From NCBI RefSeq assembly GCF_015350905.1, contig NZ_JADKRZ010000004.1:1-64000 (forward strand): DNA of 64,000 bases. Reading direction: 5' to 3'. The notes below the pieces were generated by a model. That model was given only the letters and a program-made list of their open reading frames with translations. It ran no database searches and was not told where the DNA came from. Each line of letters opens with the position of its first letter. Within the stretch, counting starts at the first letter, position 1. Source of the DNA: Curtobacterium sp. VKM Ac-2865 (GTDB lineage Bacteria > Actinomycetota > Actinomycetes > Actinomycetales > Microbacteriaceae). This document shows, piece after piece, positions 35,286 through 43,378 of this stretch. A program made the translations under genes and the position numbers.

Positions 35286-36977
35286 ATGGGTTCCGTGATG
35301 GTCAACTGGGAACGAGAGCCGGGCGAACGGGTCGAAGACTTTGCGGCGGCGTACCTCTTAATGCGCGCTGGCCGTGGGAACCAGATACGCCCGTCACGAG
35401 GCGACCGAGGCATCGATGTTCAGATACCCACGGCTAACGGCTGGAAAATATTTCAGGTGAAACGGTTCGCCAAGAACCTTTCCTCTACGGACAAGAAGCA
35501 CATCAAGGGGTCGTGGGACCGCTTTGTGAAGGAAGTTCTTCCGACGCGCGACATCAAGTCATGGTCATTGGTACTTCCTCTTGAACCCACCCCGGAGAAC
35601 GAAATCTGGTTTGCGAAGTTGACTGCCGACGTTGATTTTGAGATCAATTGGATAGGCAGGGCGCTCCTTGACGGCTGGGCGGCGGAAAATCCGAAGCTGA
35701 CCGCGTACTACTTCCAAGGCGGCGAAACTCGCCTGCACGACCTAATGGCTACCGCCTTGTCAGGCAGCCAGCAGCCGCAGGGTGAAGGGGACCCTCTACT
35801 CAACTCTGTCCAGGGACGGATGCTCGCTCTCGGAAAGTCGTTGGATGAGGTTGACCCGTTCTACAGCTATGAACTGGAGCTGCGGTCCGGGGACCTTCGA
35901 GACATATCGGCCAAGCAGTCAATGACGCAGTTTGAGCGACCTGGCCTTGTCGAATCTGTTTTGGAACAAGTCAATGACACCCAATACCTCGTTACGCACA
36001 TAATAGCCCGTTCCGAAGTTTCTACGGAACTACGCCCCATCCGCGGAACCATCAACTTCACCGTGATGACTCCCGAGGCGAAGGAAGCGGTGGAGCGGTG
36101 GGTCCAGTACGGCGCCCCGCTCTCCGACGCCCCAGGCACTGTCATCCGAACGGAAGGCCCCCCGGGTACGACCTTCGGAGAATCCACCGTCGCAACCGCT
36201 TCTGTTCTTCCGGCCCTCGATGACAGCCAGCTCCCGCCCCTCGAGTTCCGGTTGATTGATCCCGCCGGCGTCACACTGCTCACCGTCCCCGTCACCACCG
36301 CAACCCACTCCGCAGGTCTGCGCGGTAAGGGTGTATGGCTGCAAGTGGAAGTTGGACCGGCCGTTGTCGTCGAGTATTTCGTAGGGTCAGAAAAACCAGG
36401 CTCGATCCAGATCAAGGCAAACAACGCAGTAGGGGCTTCCCCCTCGGCTGCCTTCCCTGCTGTGAAACTTCTAGCACAGTTGCCGGGCAACTCACTGCAA
36501 TTAGCCATCCAAGGAGGGCCGCTTTACATGCCCACATTCGATTTCGAAGATAACGAAATCTCGACTGACGCGGTAAACTTCGCGACGCTGCTAAGACTTT
36601 TATCTGTGGTGCAGCAACACACGCTTTCCCGAGTCACCATTCCGGGACCGGAGAAGTGGACAGATCAGGGGGCTCAGCGACTTGGGCGGGTCGCGGCCCT
36701 ACTCGAAGGCCACAAACTATCCACCAGATTCTCCTCGTGGTCGGTGCCGGATGAAGAGTTCTTCGTTGCATGGGATGAGTCTCATCGGCCACTCATCGTT
36801 GAGATCCCGATAGCGGTCAAGTTGGGCGACACGGTGTACGACACAGACATGAAAGAGCGTCAGCACTTTGAGTCCGTTTGGCTCGATCGCAGCACTCGAC
36901 CGCCGACAGTCCGCCCGGGCTCCAGTGACCTCATATGGTCAATCGCCGTGGCACGTACTGCCGAGCCTGAGGCATGA
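35286..36977 (+). CDS. putative Mrr-like (PD-(D/E)XK) nuclease protein
   Basis: About 563 residues, unrecognised as a whole. Residues 8-60 carry a restriction-endonuclease-like core: Glu in GERVEDFAAAYLLMR, Asp in RGDRGIDVQIP, and Gln-Val-Lys in KIFQVKRFA. That is the E...D...QxK version of the PD-(D/E)XK active site seen in Mrr and phage-exclusion nucleases. The remaining 450 residues are beta-rich with no family I know. Rare codons (TTA, AGA, ATA, AAT) and lower GC than the neighbours point to horizontal transfer. Several starts are possible (GTG 35280, ATG 35286, ATG 35298), none with a clear ribosome site. It probably belongs to a defence or conflict system; the partner may be the PHP/ATPase gene. 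Confidence 0.72.
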   Translation: MGSVMVNWEREPGERVEDFAAAYLLMRAGRGNQIRPSRGDRGIDVQIPTANGWKIFQVKRFAKNLSSTDKKHIKGSWDRFVKEVLPTRDIKSWSLVLPLEPTPENEIWFAKLTADVDFEINWIGRALLDGWAAENPKLTAYYFQGGETRLHDLMATALSGSQQPQGEGDPLLNSVQGRMLALGKSLDEVDPFYSYELELRSGDLRDISAKQSMTQFERPGLVESVLEQVNDTQYLVTHIIARSEVSTELRPIRGTINFTVMTPEAKEAVERWVQYGAPLSDAPGTVIRTEGPPGTTFGESTVATASVLPALDDSQLPPLEFRLIDPAGVTLLTVPVTTATHSAGLRGKGVWLQVEVGPAVVVEYFVGSEKPGSIQIKANNAVGASPSAAFPAVKLLAQLPGNSLQLAIQGGPLYMPTFDFEDNEISTDAVNFATLLRLLSVVQQHTLSRVTIPGPEKWTDQGAQRLGRVAALLEGHKLSTRFSSWSVPDEEFFVAWDESHRPLIVEIPIAVKLGDTVYDTDMKERQHFESVWLDRSTRPPTVRPGSSDLIWSIAVARTAEPEA

Positions 36978-37363
36978 AACGGGTGACCACGGCGCCGATC
37001 GGGTCGGCAACGTCGAAGCCCTCACCTGGAGAGAGTGGGCGAGGGCTTGGACGGCCGCGGCCGGAGAGAGTGGCCACGTCGTGCTCAACGTGGGTCGGGG
37101 AGAGTGCCCGCGTCGTGCTCGACGTAGGTCGGAGCGGGTGGCCGCGCTCGAGCAAGTCGGAGGGTGGGACGTAGCGCCAAGGTGTGCGTGATTCCAACAG
37201 CGGATCGGCTAGCGGACATTGAGTGGAACCCTGCCTTAGACGGTCACGGGTCCGAACCAGAGCAAGGTCGGACCCAGGGCGAGTAAGACGGCGCTCAGGC
37301 CGACGACCACCTCGCGGCGGTTGGCCTGCAGCCCCTCGGAGTCGCAGAGCGGCTCTCGCTTCC
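36978..37363. other. gene-free stretch inside the island
   Basis: No protein gene is supported. It contains two imperfect 34-bp tandem repeats (37066-37133) with a partial third, then AT-richer sequence leading into the recombinase remnant. Confidence 0.4.
37066..37133 (+). repeat. imperfect 34-bp tandem repeat
   Basis: Two adjacent units begin GAGAGTGGCCACGTCGTGCTC and GAGAGTGCCCGCGTCGTGCTC (shared core CGTCGTGCTC(A/G)ACGT(G/A)GGTCGG). A decayed third unit follows to about 37160. Confidence 0.7.
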
Positions 37364-37545
37364 GCTCGAGCCGGCGACACCTTCGTCGTCACGAAGCTCG
37401 GTCGCATCGCGACCCCACGGGCATCGCGGACGAGCTCACGAAGAAGGGCGTCGCCCTCAGCCTTGGGGGGATCGGTCTACGACGCCACCAACCCCGTCGG
37501 CCGATTCCGCATAACGTCCTCGGCATGGTCGCCAAGTTCCGTTTG
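37364..37545 (+). pseudogene. serine recombinase (resolvase/invertase) remnant
   Basis: Pieces of a serine recombinase occur in order but in alternating frames. ARAGDTFVVTKLGRIA (37364-37411) is in frame 2, TGIADELTKKGVALSLGG (37417-37470) in frame 1, GGSVYDATNPVGRF (37466-37507) in frame 2 again, and HNVLGMVAKF (37510-37539) in frame 1. Intact proteins read AGDTLVVTKLDRLAR...ADEL..GV.LSLGG..YDPT.P.GRLLFNVLAMVAEF. The catalytic N-terminus and the DNA-binding C-terminus are missing. At least three frameshifts make it dead. It shows that a mobile element once sat here. Confidence 0.8.
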
Positions 37546-37612
37546 GCGGGCACAAGCCGTAGGAGAAGCAGCTCCATGAGCTACACCGTGCCGGCACGCT
37601 GTTCTGCCCTGC

Positions 37613-40231
37613 TCAGAAGCCGTAGAGATGCTGACGGGCGTTGAAGGCTGCAGGGCCGCCTTCGAGGATGTTCTCGGCGAGTGCCCGAATTGCTGCGTCA
37701 TCGAGTGAGCCGATGCCATCGGTGGAAGGGCGGCCATGTGTGCCGTCGCTCTCGAGGGCGACGATGAGTTCAGCGTCACCGAGGACGGGCACGTTTGCGT
37801 TGTGAGTGCTGGCGATGATTTGGCGCTGCCCCTTGAGCTCGCGGAGCTTCGTGACCACGCCTCGATAGACGAAGTTGTTGTCGAGGTCATCTTCCGGTTG
37901 GTCGATGATCAGAGGAGCGTTGGAGGCGGCGAGTAGGAGGAGTAGGAGCGCGGTGGCACGTTGCCCTTTCGAAAGCTGGTCCATCGATCGAAGCCCGGTG
38001 CCATTGACCTGCAGCAATACTTCGACGGCCAGTTCGATGCGTAGCTCGTCGAGTTCGCGGGCAAGTCGTTCGCCTGCGGCGACGAGTGCGGCTGATTGAG
38101 CTCCGCGAATCTCGAGGGCGTTGAGCGCCTCGGTCCCCCCGCGGATTGCTGCTGCGAGGGCTCGCGGGGAGAAAGAGTCGGCGTTGATCGCAGCAGAGAT
38201 CTGTGTGCGCTGGGTGGTGATGTAAGGCTTGATGACGTTGAGGACGTGGCTGCGTTCGGTCGTAGCTGTGGGGCGCGCAACGACGACACCGCCGGTGGCG
38301 GCGTTCGCGGCGCTGATCGCGGCATGGAGCCGCTCGGTTCGTTGCGTCTCATGGCTGCGAAGTGCGACAAGCAGAGCCTCGCGCGTCGAGAGCAGCTTCT
38401 CACGGTCCTTCTGCTGAGCCGTCCGGCGCGGTTCGGCCGTCCGTAGCTTGTCGAGCTCTTCCTTGATCGCAACGAAGGTGTCTGGGTCGAGGTTGCGCTC
38501 GTGCAGCTCCCGCATGACTTCGCCGTACGACGCCTTCTCATCCGCCGTGCCGGTTTCCCAAGCCAGACGGGCGGCATCGATCTCGTCGCGCGAGGCGGAC
38601 ACAGCGGCTGTCATCTCGTTGAGCAATTCGCCCATTCGGACCTGTAGCTGGGTGACTGCTTGCACTACGCGGTTCAGATGCTGACGTTGGGGTGCGTCTT
38701 CGACGTCCGCGAGGGGCGCGGCGAGATCCCGCAGTGCATGCGCTTGGGCCAAGGAGGCGCGAGCCTCGTCGACTGCGTTGACTCGCTGGGCGCCTTCCGA
38801 GAACAGGGCTGCGCCTTGTCCAAGTCGTTGCTGCCCAGCGAGCTTGGTGGGCACGTCAGTTGTTTCGTAGTGGGCCACCTGTTCGCTGAGGCCGGGCATG
38901 CGCGCGAGCTCAGCGTCGAAAGCGTCGAGAGCGTCTTCGGCGCGAATGAGGTCCTCACGGTTCGTTCGCAACGACTGGAGCGTGCGTTGCATGTCGGCAT
39001 CGTCGCCGAGTTCTCCATTGAACCTGCGAACCAACTCGGCGACGCGTTCGGTGCTGCCTGACAGCTCAGCGAGCTCGTGCTGGCCGAAAATCTCAACGGG
39101 CCCAAGTACTTCGATGGGTGACAGGTTGGTCCGCGTTCCCGCAGCATCGAGGACGACAGGCGGGTGAGGAATCTCGCGTTCGATTGTGAAACGTTTCGGT
39201 ATCGGGTTGACCGCTTCGACTTCTACCCGGATGATCGTGCCTCCATGGAGAACCGATGAGACGATGCTCTTGTGATCCGCCTTCACCTGGGGAGTGATCG
39301 GCTCGAGTGCAAGCGCGTGACGGATGCTCTCGATGATCGTTGACTTGCCGGCGCCACGACCTCCAATGAGTGCGGTGAGGTCCTCAGAGATCGGCACGGT
39401 CACGCCGCTGAGGTAGCCGCCAGTCCACGAGACGCTCCTGATTCTCGTGCGGGGCTGGATCGTCGGATCGGTCACTGAGATCCTGGTGGCTGGCGTTCGA
39501 ACAGCCAGCTTGAGGCTGCGAAGCGTGGGAGCGCTGACCTTGAACCATGAGCTCGCCCCTTCGGTTCGCAGCTGGCGTGGGCCCATGACGTCGTCGGCGT
39601 GGATGATGGCGAGGGGATGGGGGCGCGCAAAGATGCCAGTTCCCTCGATCACCGCGGTCTGGTCGCGTGTGCGCTCGGCGGTCGGTGTGATGCCAATCGC
39701 GTGAAGGTCGGGCGCTTGGATCATGGCCGCGAGGGGTTGGCCCGAGCGGGTGGTGAGGAGTCCGGCGGGCTTCACATTGACGTGGGCTGGGATGACAAGC
39801 GCGTCGTCTTCACTCATCCGCTGCATGATCTGTGCGTACGGGTCCCCGGGGGTTCCGTTTGGGCAGCCCGGCATGACGCCGCATCGACCGATGGAAGCGT
39901 TGATGGAGGAGAAGTCGGCGTCGGCATCGAAGATCACCAGGATGTGGACGCCCTCGGAGGAGTTGGCCTCGAATCCAGGGAGCGCGACGATGCCCTTCTG
40001 CTTCGCCGCAGCGATGAGGCCTGCAGAGGAGTCCACCCGCCAGTGATCGGTGACTGCGATGAGTGAGATACCGAGCGAAACACACTCCGCAAGGAGAGCT
40101 TCGTTGTAGTCAGCTTCGCTGTCGAAGAAGTTCGATGGAGCGTTGCGTCCCTCATACGAAAAGGGATTGACCTGGAGAGCGGCGCGGATCCAATGGGCAC
40201 CGATAGGCGTGGGGGTCGACTCTGGCACAAG
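37613..40231 (-). CDS. PHP domain plus ABC/SMC-type ATPase (TrlF-like)
   Basis: An 872-residue protein. Residues about 10-250 are a PHP phosphoesterase-like domain with SLIAVTDHWRV, VIPAHVNVKPAG and IIHADDVMGP. From about 265 on it is an ABC/SMC ATPase: Walker A IGGRGAGKST (about 289-298), long coiled coil (about 370-720), signature LSKGQRATALLLLLL, Walker B LIIDQPEDDLDN and H-loop ASTHNANVP. This is the layout of TrlF-like proteins, often found in defence islands. The first PHP metal motif, normally H-x-H, reads LQVNPFSYEG here (His to Gln and Asn), so phosphoesterase activity is doubtful. The start is GTG 40231 with AGGAG 6 bases upstream; a TTG at 40249 lacks this. Codon use is less GC-rich than its neighbours. 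Confidence 0.88.
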   Translation of the reverse strand, partial: LVPESTPTPIGAHWIRAALQVNPFSYEGRNAPSNFFDSEADYNEALLAECVSLGISLIAVTDHWRVDSSAGLIAAAKQKGIVALPGFEANSSEGVHILVIFDADADFSSINASIGRCGVMPGCPNGTPGDPYAQIMQRMSEDDALVIPAHVNVKPAGLLTTRSGQPLAAMIQAPDLHAIGITPTAERTRDQTAVIEGTGIFARPHPLAIIHADDVMGPRQLRTEGASSWFKVSAPTLRSLKLAVRTPATRISVTDPTIQPRTRIRSVSWTGGYLSGVTVPISEDLTALIGGRGAGKSTIIESIRHALALEPITPQVKADHKSIVSSVLHGGTIIRVEVEAVNPIPKRFTIEREIPHPPVVLDAAGTRTNLSPIEVLGPVEIFGQHELAELSGSTERVAELVRRFNGELGDDADMQRTLQSLRTNREDLIRAEDALDAFDAELARMPGLSEQVAHYETTDVPTKLAGQQRLGQGAALFSEGAQRVNAVDEARASLAQAHALRDLAAPLADVEDAPQRQHLNRVVQAVTQLQVRMGELLNEMTAAVSASRDEIDAARLAWETGTADEKASYGEVMRELHERNLDPDTFVAIKEELDKLRTAEPRRTAQQKDREKLLSTREALLVALRSHETQRTERLHAAISAANAATGGVVVARPTATTERSHVLNVIKPYITTQRTQISAAINADSFSPRALAAAIRGGTEALNALEIRGAQSAALVAAGERLARELDELRIELAVEVLLQVNGTGLRSMDQLSKGQRATALLLLLLAASNAPLIIDQPEDDLDNNFVYRGVVTKLRELKGQRQIIASTHNANVPVLGDAELIVALESDGTHGRPSTDGIGSLDDAAIRALAENILEGGPAAFNARQHLYGF

Positions 40232-40505
40232 AACTCCTGACGTGGGCAATGCTCAGTAAGGTACCGCCTGTCCCCGACAAATGGGGACCGCACGAATACA
40301 ACCGTTTGTGGCACAGTGGTCGGCGCGCAGCGTCGCTGATTGGCCAGAGGAGCTCATCAGCGTCCCGCGTTCCCTCAAAGCAGACGGGGCGTTCAGCGGT
40401 AGATCGTCGTCCCGTTGAAGACGTAAGGGAGCTCCGCCAAGTACGCGCCGAGAAACTCCTCCGCCGTGTGCTTGAGACCGAAGCTGCCAGCGTGATTTCT
40501 CCGCA
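40232..40505. other. gene-free right edge of the island
   Basis: Holds the promoter of the PHP/ATPase gene and short coding-like scraps on the plus strand, for example an open stretch ending VRAEKLLRRVLETEAASVISPH before a stop at about 40509. None can be assigned. Chromosomal base use resumes at about 40505. Confidence 0.35.
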
Positions 40506-40835
40506 CTGATCGATGACGAGACCTGGCGCACTGGCCCGCAGTCGGTCATCGACGAGTACGGCAACTCCTACCTGCAGGCCGGCGGCACCGCGGAGAAGAT
40601 GAGCTTCGAGCTCCGCCGACGTGAGGGCGACGGCGAGTACCGCTTCTACATCGTCGGCCGTGACCACGACCTCGCGGAACCGCTCACGGAGACCATCGAC
40701 GTGCAGGCTGCTCACGAGCCTCGGCACCCGTCAGAGCTCTTCACGGCCGACCAGGCAGCGCCGGTGTTCATGCACTACGTCGAACACCAGACGATCCCCG
40801 ACGGGTACACGCTCCGTCTTATCGCCGACATGTGA
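40506..40835 (+). pseudogene. 5'-truncated conserved gene at island boundary
   Basis: Reading frame 40506-40835 codes in normal chromosomal style for LIDDETWRTGPQSVIDEYG, continuing to EGYTLRLIADM-like C-terminal residues (actual end IPDGYTLRLIADM). There is no ATG, GTG or TTG before ATG 40599, and the frame closes at a stop at 40473-40475 in foreign-looking DNA. The original 5' part has therefore been lost. ATG 40599 with GGAGAAG in front could still give a 78-residue product. Family not recognised. Confidence 0.6.
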
Positions 40836-40883
40836 GGGGTGGCGGCGCCGCCGCCGGGTGTCCGTGATCCGTTCCGGACTGGC

Positions 40884-40909
40884 GGCTCGGTGCCAGCTGG
40901 CACCGAGCC
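40884..40909. terminator. palindrome-family hairpin
   Basis: GGCTCGGTGCCAG|CTGGCACCGAGCC is perfect; the arms continue with mismatches to about 40875 and 40918. It lies between the truncated gene and the convergent MFS gene. Confidence 0.7.
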
Positions 40910-40937
40910 TCCAGGCTGGCCAGATGGAGCAGCGCCC

Positions 40938-42158
40938 TTACCGACCGAGCTCGTCCTCGACGAACGTCGGGCGGCCGAGCGTGACCGCCGGGATCGCTGC
41001 CGCGAGCGTGACGGCGAGGAGGAAGAGCAGTGGCAGCGTCCAGCCACCACTGGCGTCGTGGAGCAGCCCGACCACCAGCGGGCCGAGGGCGCCGAGCGCG
41101 TACGCGGTGCCCTGGGCGAAGCCGCTCAATGCGACGGTTCCGCCGTGTGTCCGGGTGCGGACGTTGATGAGCACGAGGCAGACGGGGAACAGGATCGAGC
41201 CGCAGCCGATCAGGAGCACCCAGAGCAGGGTGAGGGGCGCCGGCGCGAGCAGCAAGCCGAGGTACCCGAGTGCGAAGCTCAGGACGCCGGCGGCGATCAG
41301 CCAGCCGACGTTGCGGAGTCGGGGCACGAGCAGGGGAGCGATCAGCGCGCCGGGGACACTGATCACGCCGGTGACGGCGAGGAGCACGCCCGCTTCGGTC
41401 GGCGTCGATCCGGCGACGTCCTGCAGGATCTCCGGCAGCCAGGCGAAGGCCGCGTAGGTGCAGATCGCGCTCGAGGAGAAGAGCGCGGTGATCGACAGTG
41501 CGGCGCGTGATCGCCACAGGCGGGTGACGACCTCGGGGGGCGCGGGGCTGACGAGACCGGCGTCCTCGCGGCGCAGTCGTCGCTGCTGTGCGAGGACGAC
41601 GAGCCAGGGGACGAGCGCGGCCGCCGAGGTGACTGCCCAGACGGCGAGCGAGGTCCGCCACCCGGCGTACTGCGCGATCGGTGCAGCCAGGGCAGCCGGT
41701 ACCGCGGTGCTGACGCCCACGATGCACGCGTACACCGCGGTGAGCAGGGCGACTCGGTCGGGGAAGTAGCGACGGACGACGGACGGCAGCAGCACGTTGC
41801 CGACACCGGTCCCGGCGAAGGCCACGATGCTGCCGACGAGCAGCATCGCGACGCCGGGTGCGAAGGCACGGACGAGGTGGCCGACGGTGATGAGGACCAG
41901 CGCGAGGACGATGCCGCCGTCGAGCCCGAGGCGGCGTGCGACGCGTGGTGCCGTGAACCCCGAGGCCGCGAACAGCAGCGGCGGCAGGGTGCCGAGCAGG
42001 CCGACGTCGAGGTTCGAGACGGGGAAGTCGTTCCGGATGTCACCGATGATCGGTGAGACCGCAGCGACTGCTTGGCGAAGGGTGAACGCCACGAGCACGA
42101 TGCCCAGCAGCGCGGCCGTGCGACCCGCCCACAGGGGAAGGCGACGGCTCTCGAGCAT
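40938..42158 (-). CDS. CynX/NimT-type MFS transporter
   Basis: A 406-residue major facilitator. The N-terminal pattern VAFTLRQAVAAVSPIIGDIRNDF and APRVARRLG in the 2-3 loop resemble the CynX/NimT (cyanate permease) group. About 12 helices. The start is ATG 42158 with TAGACT 6 bases upstream. Substrate unknown. Confidence 0.9.
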   Translation of the reverse strand: MLESRRLPLWAGRTAALLGIVLVAFTLRQAVAAVSPIIGDIRNDFPVSNLDVGLLGTLPPLLFAASGFTAPRVARRLGLDGGIVLALVLITVGHLVRAFAPGVAMLLVGSIVAFAGTGVGNVLLPSVVRRYFPDRVALLTAVYACIVGVSTAVPAALAAPIAQYAGWRTSLAVWAVTSAAALVPWLVVLAQQRRLRREDAGLVSPAPPEVVTRLWRSRAALSITALFSSSAICTYAAFAWLPEILQDVAGSTPTEAGVLLAVTGVISVPGALIAPLLVPRLRNVGWLIAAGVLSFALGYLGLLLAPAPLTLLWVLLIGCGSILFPVCLVLINVRTRTHGGTVALSGFAQGTAYALGALGPLVVGLLHDASGGWTLPLLFLLAVTLAAAIPAVTLGRPTFVEDELGR

Positions 42159-42164
42159 CTGCCG

Positions 42165-42170
42165 AGTCTA
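42165..42170 (-). promoter_or_regulatory. -10 hexamer TAGACT, CynX-like gene
   Basis: On the minus strand TAGACT lies 6 bases before the ATG at 42158, the leaderless spacing. Confidence 0.55.
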
Positions 42171-42223
42171 GGGGTGAGGGTGTTTGGTCTCGGTGGTGCG
42201 GCCGCTGTTCGCGACCGCGCTCC

Positions 42224-42244
42224 GGACTGGAGGCGCGGTGCCAG
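42224..42244 (+). repeat. single half of the palindrome family
   Basis: GGACTGGAGGCGCGGTGCCAG matches one full arm of the family (GCGCGG variant) but the complementary arm is missing; TCACGCG follows instead. It looks like a truncated copy. Confidence 0.7.
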
Positions 42245-42330
42245 TCACGCGTGAGGTCAGCGCTGATGAGGGTTGTCCTTTCCTGCATCGGGTCAGAAGG
42301 GCCTGGACTGTTCTTGAGTGGTACTGCAGT

Positions 42331-43230
42331 ATGTCAGACAACACCACGACTTCTGCGGCTCGAGTGTCGCAGCTCGATCGCAGAGGGAGGCGCCAGGTGC
42401 GGAACCCGCTGGAGCGCTCGGGACACTGGCGGGCGAGTCTTCGCACAGCCGACGGCTGGCGAACTGCCCGTGAGGCCCGGGGGTCGTACGCCACCGCTTC
42501 GATGCTCGAGTGGGGGAGCATCACGAAGGGACTCGTGGGCACGACGGCCTGTCTCACACTCGAGGTCGAGCGGCCGGTCGCGCACTACCTCCCCGGTGTG
42601 CCCGACGCCGAGATGACCGTTGCTGACCTCGTCCACCACACCTCGGGTCTGCCTCGGCTCCCGGCCACGATGCGCGACCGCGTGTTCGCCGACCCCTACC
42701 GAGAGGCTGTCGGAGTTCGGCTGGACCTGGCAGCTGCGGTGCCGGCCACGCCCCGAGGCCAGTTCGTGTACTCGAACCTCGGGTACGCCCTCCTCGGTGC
42801 AGTGCTCGACGAGGTGCACGGCGACTGGTTCGCCGCCGTGCGCGAGCACGTCATCGAGCCGGCGGGGATCACCTCTGCGGCGCTCGTGCCTGCTCCGGCA
42901 GAGCGCGTGGTGCCGAAGTTCCTCGGTCGTCCGATCACACCGTGGGCGCTCGGACAATCGTCGTTCGCGGCGGCAGGCGGCGTCTGGTCCACGTTCGACG
43001 ACCTCTGTCGCTACGCCGACTGGGCGCTCGCGCCTGACGCTGGAGGCGCTCGCACGGTGAGCTGGCAACGGGAAGGGGCATCGAGCTGGATCAACGGCGA
43101 GGTGCGGGCGGCAGGAGCAGTCATAGCCAACGCGGCAGGAGTCACCGCGGTCGTGCACGCGCTCGCGAAGGCCCCGCATGCGGCCGACAAGATCGCCACT
43201 GCGCTCATCGAGCACGAGGTGCGGCGGTAG
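42331..43230 (+). CDS. serine hydrolase, beta-lactamase/esterase (class C) fold
   Basis: A 299-residue protein of the class C beta-lactamase/DD-peptidase-like serine hydrolase family. The S-x-x-K nucleophile motif is WGSITKGLVG (about residue 60) and the Y-x-N motif is FVYSNLGYALLGAVLDE. VADLVHHTSGLPRLP is characteristic. The C-terminal third is shorter than in most members and no clear HxG/KTG motif is seen. There is no signal peptide, so it acts in the cytoplasm. The ATG start lacks a good ribosome site; the hydrolase fold starts soon after it. Substrate unknown. Confidence 0.82.
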   Translation: MSDNTTTSAARVSQLDRRGRRQVRNPLERSGHWRASLRTADGWRTAREARGSYATASMLEWGSITKGLVGTTACLTLEVERPVAHYLPGVPDAEMTVADLVHHTSGLPRLPATMRDRVFADPYREAVGVRLDLAAAVPATPRGQFVYSNLGYALLGAVLDEVHGDWFAAVREHVIEPAGITSAALVPAPAERVVPKFLGRPITPWALGQSSFAAAGGVWSTFDDLCRYADWALAPDAGGARTVSWQREGASSWINGEVRAAGAVIANAAGVTAVVHALAKAPHAADKIATALIEHEVRR

Positions 43231-43378
43231 CGCGCCGGGCCTCCCGCAGGATCTTCGCAGCCATCGCTGTTGCGTTCCCCGTCATCGTCGCGTCCAGACA
43301 GCACGGCGGCGATGTCAGTTCGCGCCGCGCGGGCGGCCCCGGGCTCCCGCGCTTCGCTGGGTCACTCGCCGGCGCTGG

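Noticed and set aside
37217..37300. tRNA-like or att-site sequence near the recombinase remnant
   Set aside because: No cloverleaf with T-loop GGTTCGANTCC and no repeated end of a tRNA gene was found on either edge of the island.
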